Shown here one piece after another: positions 22,419-34,117 of a stretch of 64,000 nt of DNA. The stretch's first letter is position 1. Each line of letters opens with the position of its first letter. Source of the stretch: Golubevia sp. BC0850 (lineage: Eukaryota > Basidiomycota > Exobasidiomycetes > Golubeviales > Golubeviaceae); contig JAAVVG010000025.1 in assembly GCA_012976225.1 (NCBI GenBank), positions 248,001 through 312,000 of the forward strand, given 5' to 3'. The position numbers and the translations under genes are program-made. The notes beneath the pieces are model-generated. The model worked only from the letters and a program-made list of their open reading frames with translations. It did no database searches and was not told the DNA's origin.

Positions 22419-25400
22419 TCACCACAGACTTCTTCCACTGGAGCTATCGTCATCAACATCTGAACCACCTTCCTCCTCCTCCTCCTCCTCCTCCTCCTCC
22501 TCTTCGTCATCTTCTGTACCCAACTTCTGTCTCATATCCTGGAGGCGTGCGAACCAATTTCCACCTTGAACGAATGCAGAGCTTGAGGGCACCTTCTCAT
22601 CTTCATTTTCGCCCTCGTCGGAATCAGAATTAGAATCAGAACTGACGTCCTCTTCAGGTAGAACCGTTCCTTGGCACCACTTCTTCTCTCCACAGAAGCA
22701 CTTGTTCCCTTTGGAGTGTCTGACCGGTCCGATTGGCGCCTTTTGCTTCTTCCTGCCACTGTAGTTGATAGTGATTTGCTCTCCGGGGTGGATACTCCTC
22801 AAGGCGACGAAGTGAAGCGTCGGTCTTCGAGTCGTGTCAGTTCCGGGAGGATGGATGACTGCAACTCCAGCCGAAGGATTGCAAGAGTGATTGGCAAATC
22901 GCTGCGATAATAAGAGAAACAGGGAAAGTAGAAAAGAACGTCAGCTAAGAATCTGATGATAGAGTGTCTCCCCTGGATCTGGTTTTGGTTCTCATTCCCT
23001 CAAGCAAGTTTTCTTTGAATGAGACACTTACAAGAACACCTCCGATTCGACCAGCATCGACGATGTAGTCTATATCATTAGAATTGAACTTGTTCAAGTT
23101 GAAGTGGTAGCCAACATCATCTCCGTCTAGGCTCCTCTGTTCGGCTTCTGCAACAGTGATGACTGAGAGAAAGGGAAGAAGAAGAATAGAGAAGACAGAG
23201 GAAAAGAGAAAAGTAAGTCAAAGCCAACCCAGCAATACGAGCATCGTGACTCTCGAAAACTCACTCTCTCCCGTGTATTGTCCGATCCACTGAGCCCTCT
23301 CTATACGAACAGGACTTCTCAAAGCCCAGCCAGTCTCCTTCTTTGAAGTTCTGAATACATTGAGAGGTAATCCGATAGCCTCTCCCTTCTCAATTCTCTT
23401 GGCTATTTGAGGATTTTGACAAGGAATCTTTTCTCCGATCGAATCGTCACCACAGTGACCAGGAATGATGTCTTCTTCCCTAGAATCTGGTCCCAGTGTG
23501 ACCTTTCCATGATAGATAGAGCAGCATCCTCGTTCGAACATTTCAGTTACCAAGTGAGGAGAGAGTTTCAAAGGCTTGAACTTCTCTTCGGGATCTTGTC
23601 CTTTCCTCTCTTGAGTGTACCAATTGCAATGCTGACATCGAGCTTCCTGATCCAATCCAGCGATTCCAGGAGTTTCCGAATCTACAAGGACTCCTTTTCC
23701 TATAGGCGAGGAAAGACTCAATTCCCATCCCCACCTGCATCTACTAGTTGGAACCCTTTCCTCCAAGAATTCAGCTTCATCGTTGGTGAAAGTGATTGGA
23801 GGTCCCTTCAGATCGATGACAAACTCCATGGTTCTGAAAAAGTGCTCTCTGAAGGTAGGTAGAGGAGGTGGGATTGGTCGTGGTGGTCGTGGGGATGAGA
23901 TTCTTCTTCGTTTCTTCTTCCTCGTGTCCACCAGCTTGGCTCCGATTGGCTTGACTGGAGCGTCACTATCGTCGGAGACAGAAGCGATAGCTCGTTCCTG
24001 TCTCTTGAGGGTAGTAGCGACCTTCGCTGGAAGTCTCGAGGCCTGTGGAGTCGATGTAGTTGGACGACTTGGACGGCTCCTCGAGGCTCGTGGATCCACG
24101 TCGGCAGCTAGTCCTCTTCGATTCGGTGTTGCTGGAGCTCCTTCGTCTTCCTCATCAGAAGAGTCCAAGATCTCAATCACTTCATGTGGAACTGTCGCCG
24201 ACTTTGGTCTTGAAGAGTCTACATCCCCCACTCTTGCTCCCGAAGTCTCCACAACTTCTTCCATTTCCGCATCTTGCTCCTGTCCCGCCTCTGTTCCTCT
24301 CGTTTCTCCTTCCTCGTCTACTTCGGACCTCCCATCACTAGATTGAACACCGAAGACCTCTCTCCTTTCCTCATCACAGGAAGTCTCGACTCTATCTCTC
24401 ATGCTCTGAGACAGCGTTCGAGGCTCTTGATGATCGACTGACGGAGAAGGACTGACAGAAACCTCTGCAATTACGCAAAGTCTTTGAGCTTCAGTAACAG
24501 CGGCTTCTTGAGCGCTAGATTCCGAGCGCACTGATTGAGACCTCTCAGGTTCCTCTTGGGGAGGAGCGTGGGAAACGTTCTTAGATGTGAGAGGAGTCGC
24601 TGGAGTGGACCCTCTGCTTCCCACGTCGACTCCAGAGTCCACTTGACGAGCCAGAATCCTTCCGACTTCGGAAGTGGCCCTTAAAGGAGGAGTCTTGACG
24701 GAAGAAGCGGACGTTGACTGTGAAGGAAGGGAACGACTGGAGGCTTGTAAACGAGATTGCTTCTTGCTCGACTGCTCTAAATCTAATTGAACTGATGGTT
24801 CCGGATCCAATATGTCTTGAACAGCCAACAATTTGGAAGGGGCCTCATCTTCCTCCTCAGAGGAATCTGGCGAGACTGCACCGCGGTTCTCTTCGACGTC
24901 CACTACATCCTCGACTTCCTTCTCTTGGATGACCAAAGACGCCCGACTATCATCGTGGACCATGTCGAAGCCCTGAATTGAATGGCTTGATTGTTCTCTG
25001 ACTCGGATTGAAGGTTCTTCTTCGATATTTCCACTCGCCTCGCCTGCTCCTTCCTTCTCCTCGGTTCCTTCCAGTTCATCTTCGGAATCTTCGAGCATAG
25101 ACACGTCTATGTGATGAGGTTCATCATCTTGAAGTTCGTCCATGCTAAGGTTGTCTACTGCTTGCGGGACAGGTTCGAGGGCTTCAGGTTCAACTGCAAC
25201 CCTTTCCATGGAGGTGAAAGCTTGCTTCCGAGATTGAGAGACATCTGTGGACTGAGAGGTGGAAGCTCTAGTTCCTTCTTTGCCATTTTCCCGCTTCTCT
25301 GGACTCCGTCTAGAAGACAACGAGGGCGTCTTCGACGTGGAAGGAGCCCGAATGACAGAGGGGAACTTCTGAGATTCGGAATTGACTCTGGACTGTTGTT

Positions 25401-26693
25401 CAGGTCCTTTGCCTTTCTTCAGAATCTCCACCTTTTCGGGGCTCCTACTGAGAGAAGCAGAAAGAGTTTTCCGCTTGGAAGGTGCTGAATCTGATCGAGA
25501 GAGGGATTTCGATCTGTCTAGACTCTTCCTTTTCGGCTTCGTTATGACTGGCTCTGGTAGTCGAGGATCGTTCCAAGTAGTAGTCTGACTGAAAAAATTA
25601 GAATCGTAGATTCTTCCTTGAGCGTCCAACGTACAGTTCCAATTTGGAGGCAAAGGACCTAGAGACTCGTCAAAGACTGTTGGTCGAAGACTTGACCTTG
25701 AAGACTTGACACTCCGATCTGTCGAGACCTTACGTTCTACTGAGGCTTGACTAGGCTCAGGCGTTGAAGTGGTATGACTGGAAGCTTGAGCTTGGGTGTT
25801 GGTAGTCTTGACAGATGAAGAAGTGGAAGTAGACGTTTGAGGTCTCGGATTGATGCTCTGTTCTTCAGGCCGTTTTGGTGAGACTTGGCTATTCTTAGGC
25901 GTTAAGTTGGTATGACTGGGTACTTGAATTGGTGTCTTGTGAGTGCTGGCAGCAGAAGAAGAGGAGGAGAGGGTAGAGGTTCGAGGTTTGGATTTGATCT
26001 TCTGTTCAACTGGCGTCTTGGCTACTGAAGCGTCAGCCTTGTTTCTATGAGATGGTTCCTGAGAAGCTGAAGATCCAATTGCAGACTTCCGAGCGATCAC
26101 TCTCTTCTTGTTCGAGTACTGGCTGGAGGAAGTTGAGGCGTCTAATGAAGGGAGAAAGATAAAAGGTGGGTGACCAGTATTGGATTCTTCTCTGAATCGG
26201 TTGCCCCCAAGCCAAATAAGATGAACAGAAAGGAGTTTTTGTAGTTTGACAGCTACTCAAATAGCATTCTTCGTGAATGCTTTCGTGAATGCTTTCGTGA
26301 ATGCTTGTCCTCCTTCTTAAGAGACAACCCACCAACATCATACTCTCTTTAGATCTCAATCCACTAATGTGACTCACCTCCAGCAACCCCTCCATTTCCA
26401 TCCCCACTTCTGATTTCTGTTCCACCTGAAATATTAGATCCTGCACTTTTCCTGATCTTAAGGGTACTCTGGTGCGAAGTAGAGGGAATAGAAGTACTCT
26501 TCACCTCTTGTCTTGATTCCGCACTTCTCTTCTCTCCGCCATGACTACTGGGTTTCTCCCGACTGATGAGATTCCCTATATTTGATGATGAGACTCTTGA
26601 ATTAGGGGGGATCGGTTTGGTAAGAAGTTGCTGATTCGATGCAGTCTCATTTGGACGGATTGGGATTGAGATGGACACCATCTTAGAGCTCAT
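22419..26693 (-). CDS. WW- and SET-domain histone lysine methyltransferase, SUV39/Clr4-like
   Basis: Four exons on the minus strand, 26378-26693, 23265-26141, 23032-23162 and 22419-22901, give 1268 aa with all phases consistent. A Ser/Thr-rich head carries a WW domain at about 266-300 (LGPLPPNWNC ... TTTWNDPRLPEP, both Trp present). About 550 disordered residues follow. A degenerate Cys-containing pre-SET region and SET domain run from about 930: LNVFRTSKKETGWALRSP, WIGQYTGEIITVAEAEQR (made across an intron), DYIVDAGRIGGVL, RFANHSCNPSAG and ITINYSG. A post-SET CFCGEKKWCQG follows. This order is that of H3K9 methyltransferases (Clr4/SUV39/KMT1). No chromodomain was seen, and the WW domain stands where a reader domain is expected. 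The C-terminus has a Glu run. It probably acts in heterochromatin, and substrate lysine is inferred from the family. Confidence 0.85.
22471..22500. repeat. (TCC)10 repeat coding for poly-Glu
   Basis: Ten perfect TCC triplets are read on the minus strand as GAG or GGA-phase Glu codons in the last exon of the SET-domain protein. They lengthen an acidic C-terminal run (DDEEEEE...EGGSD). Length variation between strains is likely and would not shift the frame. Confidence 0.85.
26270..26305. repeat. Three perfect 12-bp tandem repeats in an intron
   Basis: The unit TTCGTGAATGCT occurs three times in a row inside the first intron of the SET-domain gene (26142-26377). The repeat sits mid-intron, away from both splice sites. 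Confidence 0.9.
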
Positions 26694-26934
26694 CTTGAGA
26701 AAGAAGGAGGAGAATAAGTTACCAAAGATGTCATAAGAAATTTAGATTGAAGAGTTTGGAGGAAAGGTTAGGTTCATGAGAAGAGAAAATTAGATGAGTG
26801 AGAGGTGGGAGTTGGCAAGAAGTTCGAAGATGTCCTCAAACAAAGCTCAATATCCTGAAACGGTTCGTCAAAAGTGTCGGATAATATTCACAAGAGCAAC
26901 CGCATGTATTTTGATCTCATTAACATCGTCAAAA

Positions 26935-28273
26935 TCAATAGCTCAACAAAGCAGCCCCTACAGCAACGGACAAGAAAAGTGACAGTAAAGGTTTGACAAC
27001 TGAAGCCCCAGACTCAGCGTTTAGCTCAATTCCACTTCCACTACCACTACCACTACCACTACCACTACCACCACCACCACCATTAATTGGATTAGCAGAA
27101 GATCCGTCTCTGGAAGTAGGAGAAGCGTCGCCAACAGAGGATCCGCCGACGAGAGCAGTCAAATTATTGCTCTTGACGGTCTTCGAAGCCAAAGTCCAAG
27201 CAATTCCCCCAAAGATATGACTCCTTAAAACGTCTCCATTCCAAGATTCGGATTCATGACCAAGACTAGTATACCATGATCGACCAGGACCTCCTTCAGC
27301 TTTGACTTGTCCATCATTTTCATTCGCAGAGTCGTCTAGTCCACCACCCATTGGTCCAGGGATTTTCGAATCCATCAATCCTCCTTCTCTCCACCAAGCT
27401 AATGGATGAGGCTCGTCAGAATTTACTGAATTTGATCCATTCCTCCAAGATTGACTAGCACCTGGATCTAGATTTGACGAGACGTTTGAAGCTGGAGTGA
27501 TTAGGATCGTCGCTGGAGAGCTCAAGTTCCTTGGGTCGGTTCGATAGTTGTATACCTCTTCTTGTAAGTTGAAGATTGGTGGAAGGTTGTTAATCGAAGG
27601 ATGAGAGACTCCTGAGGCTGGAGAAAAGGATTGAGATTCAAGTCCAACATGGCTACGGGAAAATTTGAATCAGCCGGAATTCAATCTAATCACCTTCCTA
27701 GAAACATTGCAAGACTCACTATGAAAAGAATGCGCCAACTAGCCTTCCATAGAAGGGGGTTCCGTAGAGAGCGTTTGTCGCAGAGTGCACACCAATGAAT
27801 CCACCTCCTTGTTGAATGTGTTCTGCGAGGCGTTCGATTCCAGGAGTCCTCAGGATCGTACCCTCTCCGGGAGGATCTACATCACTGTCAAAATTGATAA
27901 AAAGTAGATTGATGAGAATAGGAGTCAGAAAGGAGTCAGGAATACTAGGTCCGAAAGGAAGTCAAGATTTTTCTTCTACTTACGTTACCAAGACGAAAGC
28001 CACCGCATCGAATTGTTCGAGGAAACCCTGCTGTTCGAATAGAGATTCATCTTCAGTAGCCACTGTGATCCATCTAAAGTCTCTGATGTCTTGGTCGACG
28101 AGGGAAGAGTGGAGATTGATGTCTCCGTTTCCAAGACCCTCTATTGTTCGAATGGCTGTTGGGATGGAATCATGCCTGAAACCTGCAGTCTTGGTATAGA
28201 GAAGTATGCTAGGAAGAGCTTGAACTGTGATAATCTGAGTAAGGAGAGTCGATAAACCCGAGTAGAGGTGCAT
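26935..28273 (-). CDS. Secreted ThuA-domain protein with probable GPI signal
   Basis: Three exons on the minus strand, 27984-28273, 27720-27884 and 26935-27652, give 390 aa. An N-terminal signal peptide (LSTLLTQIITVQALPS) is followed by the ThuA core: ILLYTKTAGFRHDSIPTAI, TEDESLF, FDAVAFVLVTD, the GGGFIGVHSATNALYG motif and YHVGL across a junction. GRSWYTSLGHESESW and HIFGGIAWTL complete it. ThuA domains adopt a glutamine-amidotransferase-like fold and are linked to sugar use in bacteria. The biochemical role in fungi is unclear. After the domain comes a (GS)n linker, a small-residue patch (NAESGAS) and a hydrophobic end (LLSLFLSVAVGAALL), the layout of a GPI-anchored wall or membrane protein. 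It is tandem with, and 241 bp upstream of, the SET gene. Confidence 0.88.
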
Positions 28274-29060
28274 CGTTGAAGTTGTTGATGTTTGATTTCG
28301 GAGGATTGCTCAAGCGCTCGAAATTGAGATTCCCTTCCAACAGCAAAAAAGCTTGAGCCTCGGAAACATCGGATTCTGGGAGCTTCATCCTGTTTCCTTT
28401 CTATGAAATTGCAGTTGAGTTTGTTGAGAGAAACTAAGGTTAACAAAGGTTGCTTTTGAGAAGAAGAAGTTAATTTACCAAAAGCTCCTTTTTTGATCGA
28501 CTTGGGGCTGGCTGCAGAGCAGACCATGCGGTCCGAGCCGTCCATGCTCATACGTTATGGACGCCCACCGGACTTCTCAATTCTTCATCCCTATCCCTTT
28601 CTCAGATTCGATCCAACTGTTGTCACTGAATAGTGGATAGCAGAAGGAATGCTAGAAGAATCAGATTCTGGTAGTCACTTCACAAAGAGAGAGAAGCAAC
28701 GGAAAAAAGTCGAGCAGATTTTGATAGATGATACAACAAAGAAGGCGATTTGAGATTGATGATAGAAAGAAAAGGATATTGAGAAAGTTGAGAAAGTGCA
28801 ATTGTCAAAGGCGCAGAGAAAGAGAGTTGGCCTCAAGCGCAACCATAGAAGTCGAAAGAGAAGCAGGAGAACAAGAAAAGAGGCGAGAGGGATACAAAGA
28901 GAGAATTCATGGTATAGATCCTGAGAAAATGATGTGGAGAGATTGATGGTAAATGAGTTGAACTATAAGCATTTGAAGAATTTGAAGTGAAAGTTTGTTG
29001 AAAGTCGAGCCCGGCAGAGTCTATAATTCAAGATTTGGGAAGCCTTCCCAATTGAGTCTC
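28274..29060. other. Intergenic region upstream of ThuA gene
   Basis: These 787 bp form the promoter side of the ThuA gene and the 3' side of the DUF6533 gene. A plus-strand ATG frame at 28728-28946 (72 codons) is very rich in Arg, Lys and Glu from GA-rich DNA and is not taken as a gene. Confidence 0.4.
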
Positions 29061-31496
29061 CTACGTTCCAGAAATTTGTAAAGATGAATCTAAAGCTGTC
29101 TTTGAAGCATCCTGACCCGATTCCAACTCTTGTTCTGTGTTGGCGTCTACATCCTCCAAAACTTCCCTCTCCGTCAATTCTCTCTTTGGACTCAGGTCCA
29201 GTCCCGCCATTCTCACAGCCAGCGCTCTATTCGCCTCTGACATCTGACTTGGATCATAGGTCCTACTGAGCTCAGATCCAGCGCTGCTATTCCTTGAATG
29301 ACTCAACTTGCCCCCACTCCGAGATCTCCTAATCTGCCTCGTCTCTACAGAAGATGAAGGTACTCTCAAAAATGAAGGGGAATCACTACTAGCTCTACCA
29401 GTGTTGAGCTCAGCTCTTGAATTTGAAGAATGAGACCTTCGGATTCGATTGATTGAAGTAGAAAACCTTTCTTTGAGATTCTTGGAAGGAGATTCTTCAA
29501 TTTCCACTTCTTGAATCCCTACTGTAGGTATTAAAAGAATCGTAGATTGAGGTTGAGGAATCGAAGAATTATCTTCTTCTCTTGGAAAAACTCTGGAAAC
29601 CGATTTGAGATTAAAAGGAGATTGAAAAGAAAGTGTTGAAGGTCTTATAGTTTCTGGATATTTCCCAAGAGAACTAGAACAAGGTTCTGTACTAGTCATC
29701 TCAATTGCTCTATGAGCTGATGAATCGAATGGAGAAGCGCCTGTACTCTCTTCCGAGGTTTGCTTTTCGTCTAGATCTGATGAAACTCGAGGAGGTTTGG
29801 GTTTGGTTGAAGAGTCTTCATCGAGATTAAGATCTCTTGTCTCTGCAATTGCTCTCCTACTAGATTCATTGTCATCTCCTTCCCAACTTTCTCTTCCAGC
29901 TTTCGCTTTCATGACTTGATCTACTAGATTCCTTTCTCTGCTTCCTGAAGCTCCTTTCCTACTGCCAAAGACCGCCTTGCATTCTAGTAAGATGACTCGA
30001 GTGCAGAGAACGGCCATAAGTGGAGCCCACAAAGCGAGAACTGCTTTTGCATGGAGGTTCTCTGATAGTTCGAGGGCCAGGTTGACGATGTTGAAGATTG
30101 CTTTGAGAATGAAGGAAAGGTGGGAAGGTGTCAATTCTTCGTCTTAATGAGCTCAGCTTTCCATCACCAAGGAGCTTCCCTGGAATAAAAGACTATTTAA
30201 ATAAAAAGCAACAGAAGTTGAAAACTACATCCACTCACCAGCACCAAGAAAGTAAAACAGCCCGTTCTTCAACAGTTGACCTAACAGAGGAGTCAAAGAT
30301 TGACATTTCAACCTAAAAGAAGAAACATTTTCATTAACCCCATAACTTGAAGATTGAGATCTTGATCTAGAACGAACTTGAAGTTGAGACCTTGTTCCAC
30401 TTTCAAGCCCACTTGGATCGCTCCTAACATATGAATGATTTGAAGAAGAGTGTAACTTCCCAACTGGCTGGTCTAAAGAAGCAAATTCCCAAAGCTTGTA
30501 GGTGCTGATGAACATTAGAATAAAGTCGCACAGCATTGCAGTGAGATAGAACCAGGGAAAAGGATTGAATCGACCCTCTCCAGGCACTGCCATGCATGTG
30601 TTGTTTTGAAGCCGAACTGTATCACTGTAAGATAATAGAGTCATTGAAGTCACGAATTGAGAGACCACTACGAAAACAACGAGAGCTACAATCCTCAGAT
30701 CTTTTCTCCAGATCGCTATGGCTCTCCATCCGAAAGTCATTGATACGCTAGAGAATGGGAGGAAGATAGGAGTCTCATGTCAGTTGTAAGACTCTCCCAA
30801 TTCAAAGATAGCCGGAATTCGTTTCAAAGTAGAATTTAAAAAACTAGGTCCTTCAAAGTCCAAATGTCGATTTCTACCCATCCTCTAAGAGAATTCGACC
30901 AGTCTTGCAAACTCACATCAATTGGACAATCGCTGTGGTCAATTGGGTATGTTGAGGACAATCTTCTCCTTCCTTGAAGTTATTGAAAGTTAAATAGGCG
31001 TTCAGAATGATGGAAGGCAGGGTTCCGTATCTGACCAGAAATAGAAGCACCACTTGAGGAGAGTTCCATTTCCTAGTTCGATATAGGAAGACTTCGTCTG
31101 GGAGGGCCACGAACCACTCCCATAGATAGAGAGTCAGAGCAGCTACAGTTACATTGTTGCTCACGGTCTGTGATTTGAGAGGGAGATGAGATGGCAAGAG
31201 GAGGGTGAGACTCTCAAATCATCTCAAGCTCTCAAAGTTCCTCCCTCCTCTTCCTAGAATCCTCGCAATTGACCCATTGTCATTCCATCATTCATCGATC
31301 CCTTTATCGAGAGTGTACTGACCTGCTGATAATAGAAATCGTTTGTGCCAATGAATTTGCCAGCTCTCTCATCACCTCCCAAACTTCCACTTCCAGATGA
31401 AGAAGTTGAGTCGGTCATGTTGAGGCAAGGTACCTCGCTGAACATTTCAGCTAACCTTCTGAACTCTTGATATTGACGATTCCTCATGGACGCCAT
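29061..31496 (-). CDS. DUF6533-type multi-pass membrane protein
   Basis: Four exons on the minus strand, 31323-31496, 30917-31167, 30239-30747 and 29061-30100, give 657 aa with all phases matching. The start is the first ATG in frame (31496). Hydrophobic segments suggest about six or seven membrane spans in the first 370 residues. They include the DUF6533 signature (VAALTLYLWEWFVALPDEV ... VRYGTLPSIILNAYL), then IVALVVFVVVSQFVTSMTLL, FYLTAMLCDFILMFIS and LALWAPLMAVLCTRVILL. The remaining 290 residues are a Ser/Arg/Glu-rich, probably cytosolic tail. The family is widespread in basidiomycetes and has no known function. A role as a receptor-like surface protein is often guessed but unproved. The protein has an unusually long N-terminal Ser/Gly part before the first span. 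Confidence 0.85.
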
Positions 31497-32145
31497 CTTG
31501 ATCAGTAGCTGTACAGTACAGTAGAAGCGGTGAAGGCTTGAAACTGCAGCCAATCAATTTTCCTACTCCCCCTCTAGGCTGGCTTCCAGACTTGGCTCTT
31601 TGAATAGACGATGAGATGTGACTAGACTTTATCCTTCAAGCCTCTTTAGCTGATGGCAAAGGACGTCGGTTGTTCTGAGTCTGAGGATGAGTGAGTGGTC
31701 TGCATAATAAACTCCATCCTGTTCAAGCGTTCAAGACCCTCCTCATCTATCCTGCAGAAACATCACCCAAGGTGTCTACTTTCTACTTTTAAAGTGCTAT
31801 TGATTTGAATGTTTCGACATTTCCCACTGGAATTTACTAATGTATTTATTTTTTGGGTGAAAAGGAAGCTTGGCGGGTTTGTAGGGTGAGTGATTTGGAG
31901 AAGAGAAAGAGGAGGAAGAGGAAGAAGTAGAATCGAGCTATTAAGAAGAAACAAGAATAAGAAGAAAGGGAAACTACTAGACTAGACGAAGGAACTTGCC
32001 GAATCGTGAGGAACTGAAAGTGATGAAGAATTCCAGGACGATGATGGATTTGCTTTGAGAAAGAAGGGGGGGGGGGAAAGATGTTTGTAGATCAAGAAAC
32101 AAGCTTGAAGAGGTTTGAAATGATTGGGAAAAGAATTCTCAAAGC
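31497..32145. other. Intergenic region upstream of DUF6533 gene
   Basis: These 649 bp contain the DUF6533 promoter and the SFC1 3' region. There is a run of ten or more G at about 32068-32077. No gene is supported. Confidence 0.4.
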
Positions 32146-34117
32146 TTAATCATCACTACGAGTGTCAGCTAGAGAGAATTCTCCAGCTTTGGCCTATAGA
32201 AGTGGAGAACAAAAAAAGGGGGGGGTCGAGTCAGTTTTCATTCCAAAGCTCTCTTACTCGAGTTTCCAAAGATTTGATCTAAAAGCAATACTCACAGCCT
32301 CGATATAAGTCTTAATCTTTTCATAAATGGTGAAAACAACAGCTTGACCAGGAGCCACTCTTGCAACTCTAGGAGTGATACCTTTCCAGAAAGCAGCAGC
32401 TCCTTCCTGAGCAAACATTTCACTTGCAACCTTAACAACACGAGAGATGGCAGTTTCTCCTTCAACTCTTGAGGCTCTCTGAATACGAGTCTTGATGGTA
32501 TCGATAGGGGCGTTGGAGACTGGAGAGATGGGATAGAGGTCAGTTAGACTCTTTAGGTATCCCTTAGATTCAAAGAGAGAGGTTGAAAGAGTAGTAAATC
32601 GAAAATATCTCATACTCACAAGGCCCAAGAGCTCCAGAAATCAAACCAATAGCAGCAGTCTCATATGAAGGGAGTTCATCAATTCCATGAATTCTCTGAG
32701 CTAAAGCTTTTAGTTCTTGATAGGCAGTGAAGTTGGCAGCTGTTCAAAGTCAAAACCCCAACATACAAAAAAAGTGAGAAATAGAGGTTGTCAGATCAAC
32801 AGCCAGCTCTCAGTTGTCTCCAAATGTTCTCGAGTGATGATCTTGGATCTGACAGGCTTTCGTCAAAACTTCTTACTCACCTTGATTAGTAGCCTGTCTA
32901 GCAGCAGTCAAAGCCACACCTCTGTAAAGGGTGAAGAAACCTTCCTCTCTGATAATGGTATAAAGAGCATGTGCGGCGTTACGGTATCTTGGAACTTCTA
33001 ATGGATCAGCTAGCGAATGTTGCTGAGCTTGAAGACGGATTTTGACTACTTCCATTGGGTTAACTACGCATACAGCTCTGTTGGGAAAAGGATTGGGAAA
33101 GTTAGAGAAAGAAATGGAGAAAGATCAGGGGATTGATTGGGGAGGTAGGAAAGGGAGATGGGAAAGCAAGGAATAGAAGAATTGGGTGTCAAAATGGCTG
33201 GCTCGTACTGATCAGATGAAGATCTGAAAAGACAGCTTGGTTTCTTCAGATCAGAATATAGAGAGAGCAACAACTGAATTTAATTGAAGAGGTTTGAATC
33301 TCTTATCATCTCTCCCGCCAAAGCCGGTGGGTAAATTGGAAAAACTCACTCAGTAGTACCCGCACCAAGACCAGCTGTTGAATAAGAGAAGAGATTAGAA
33401 AAGAAGAGAATAAGAAATGAGATCTCAGACTCTCCAAAATGTGTCCCAAAGAGATGGAAAACAGAGCTTTCCAGAGCTCATCTAGAATCCTAAAAAGGCA
33501 TCACTTTCACACTTCAACTTCCCACCTCCTCCTTCCTCTCCGCTCTCCCTTCCCTCCAAACCTTCCAATCTACCTCTTCCAACTCGAATGTTCTCTCTCC
33601 AACTCTTTCAAATCAACTCACCCAAAAAGACACCCTGAGCACTAGTAACCCCAGTAGTTTTATCAGCCAAAGCGTTCTTATATTGTTCAAAACTCATGAA
33701 CCTGATGGCCATTTTTGGAACAATTCCAGCAATTACAGCTCCTAGACCTTTGTAAAGACCCAAGGGAGTTTCTCTTCTAACAATGTAAGCTCCAGTAGCG
33801 ATGAATCCACGAGGCTTGTCTCCTTTGGTTCTACCTCTACGAGAGAGTTGCATACGAACTTTGATGGTGTCCAGAGCTGCATGAGAGGAGTAGGTAAGAG
33901 TATGTTAGTAGGGGGTTGGGATGGAAACGGTGGGAGAGGAGAGGAGAGGGAAAGGAAAGGGAGGAGAGGAGAGGGAGAGGGAGTAGATTGATAGTGGAAT
34001 GAGAAGGAGATACTTACGATGACAAGTACAAGCTTCTGCGAAACCTGCGATTCCACCAGCTATTAAATGAGTGGAAGGAGCTACCTTCTTCTTTCCGTTT
34101 TGTGTTTTGGTGGCCAT
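32146..34117 (-). CDS. SFC1: Mitochondrial succinate/fumarate carrier SFC1 (AcuL)
   Basis: Seven exons on the minus strand: 34018-34117, 33622-33876, 33350-33374, 32881-33077, 32620-32739, 32296-32519 and 32146-32193. They give 322 aa, exactly the length of yeast Sfc1. Three carrier repeats show PLDTIKVR, PMEVVKIR and PIDTIKTR. Sequence agrees almost word for word with Sfc1 in LYKGLGAV.AGIVPKMAIRF, NPMEVVKIRLQAQ, LYRGVALTAARQATNQ, GLISGALGPFSNAP and GITPRVARVAPGQAVVFT. The carrier sits in the inner membrane and swaps cytosolic succinate for matrix fumarate, linking the glyoxylate cycle to gluconeogenesis on acetate or ethanol. The third exon is only 25 bp. The last short exon encodes AKAGEFSLADTRSDD and was placed by phase and a good TATAG acceptor. 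Confidence 0.95.

Noticed and set aside
28728-28946. 72-codon plus-strand ORF
   Set aside because: Extreme Arg/Lys/Glu composition arises from GA-rich DNA upstream of the ThuA gene. No splice or homology support.
31763-31954. Hydrophobic minus-strand ORF as a small membrane protein
   Set aside because: The Leu/Pro runs come from CT-rich DNA. It lies in the promoter zone of the DUF6533 gene and has no supporting context.
22471-33980. Poly-Glu, GS and GAGAGG repeats as a coordinated repeat system
   Set aside because: They are independent microsatellites of different unit and context (coding poly-Glu, coding GS linker, purine-rich intron/promoter) with no shared sequence.
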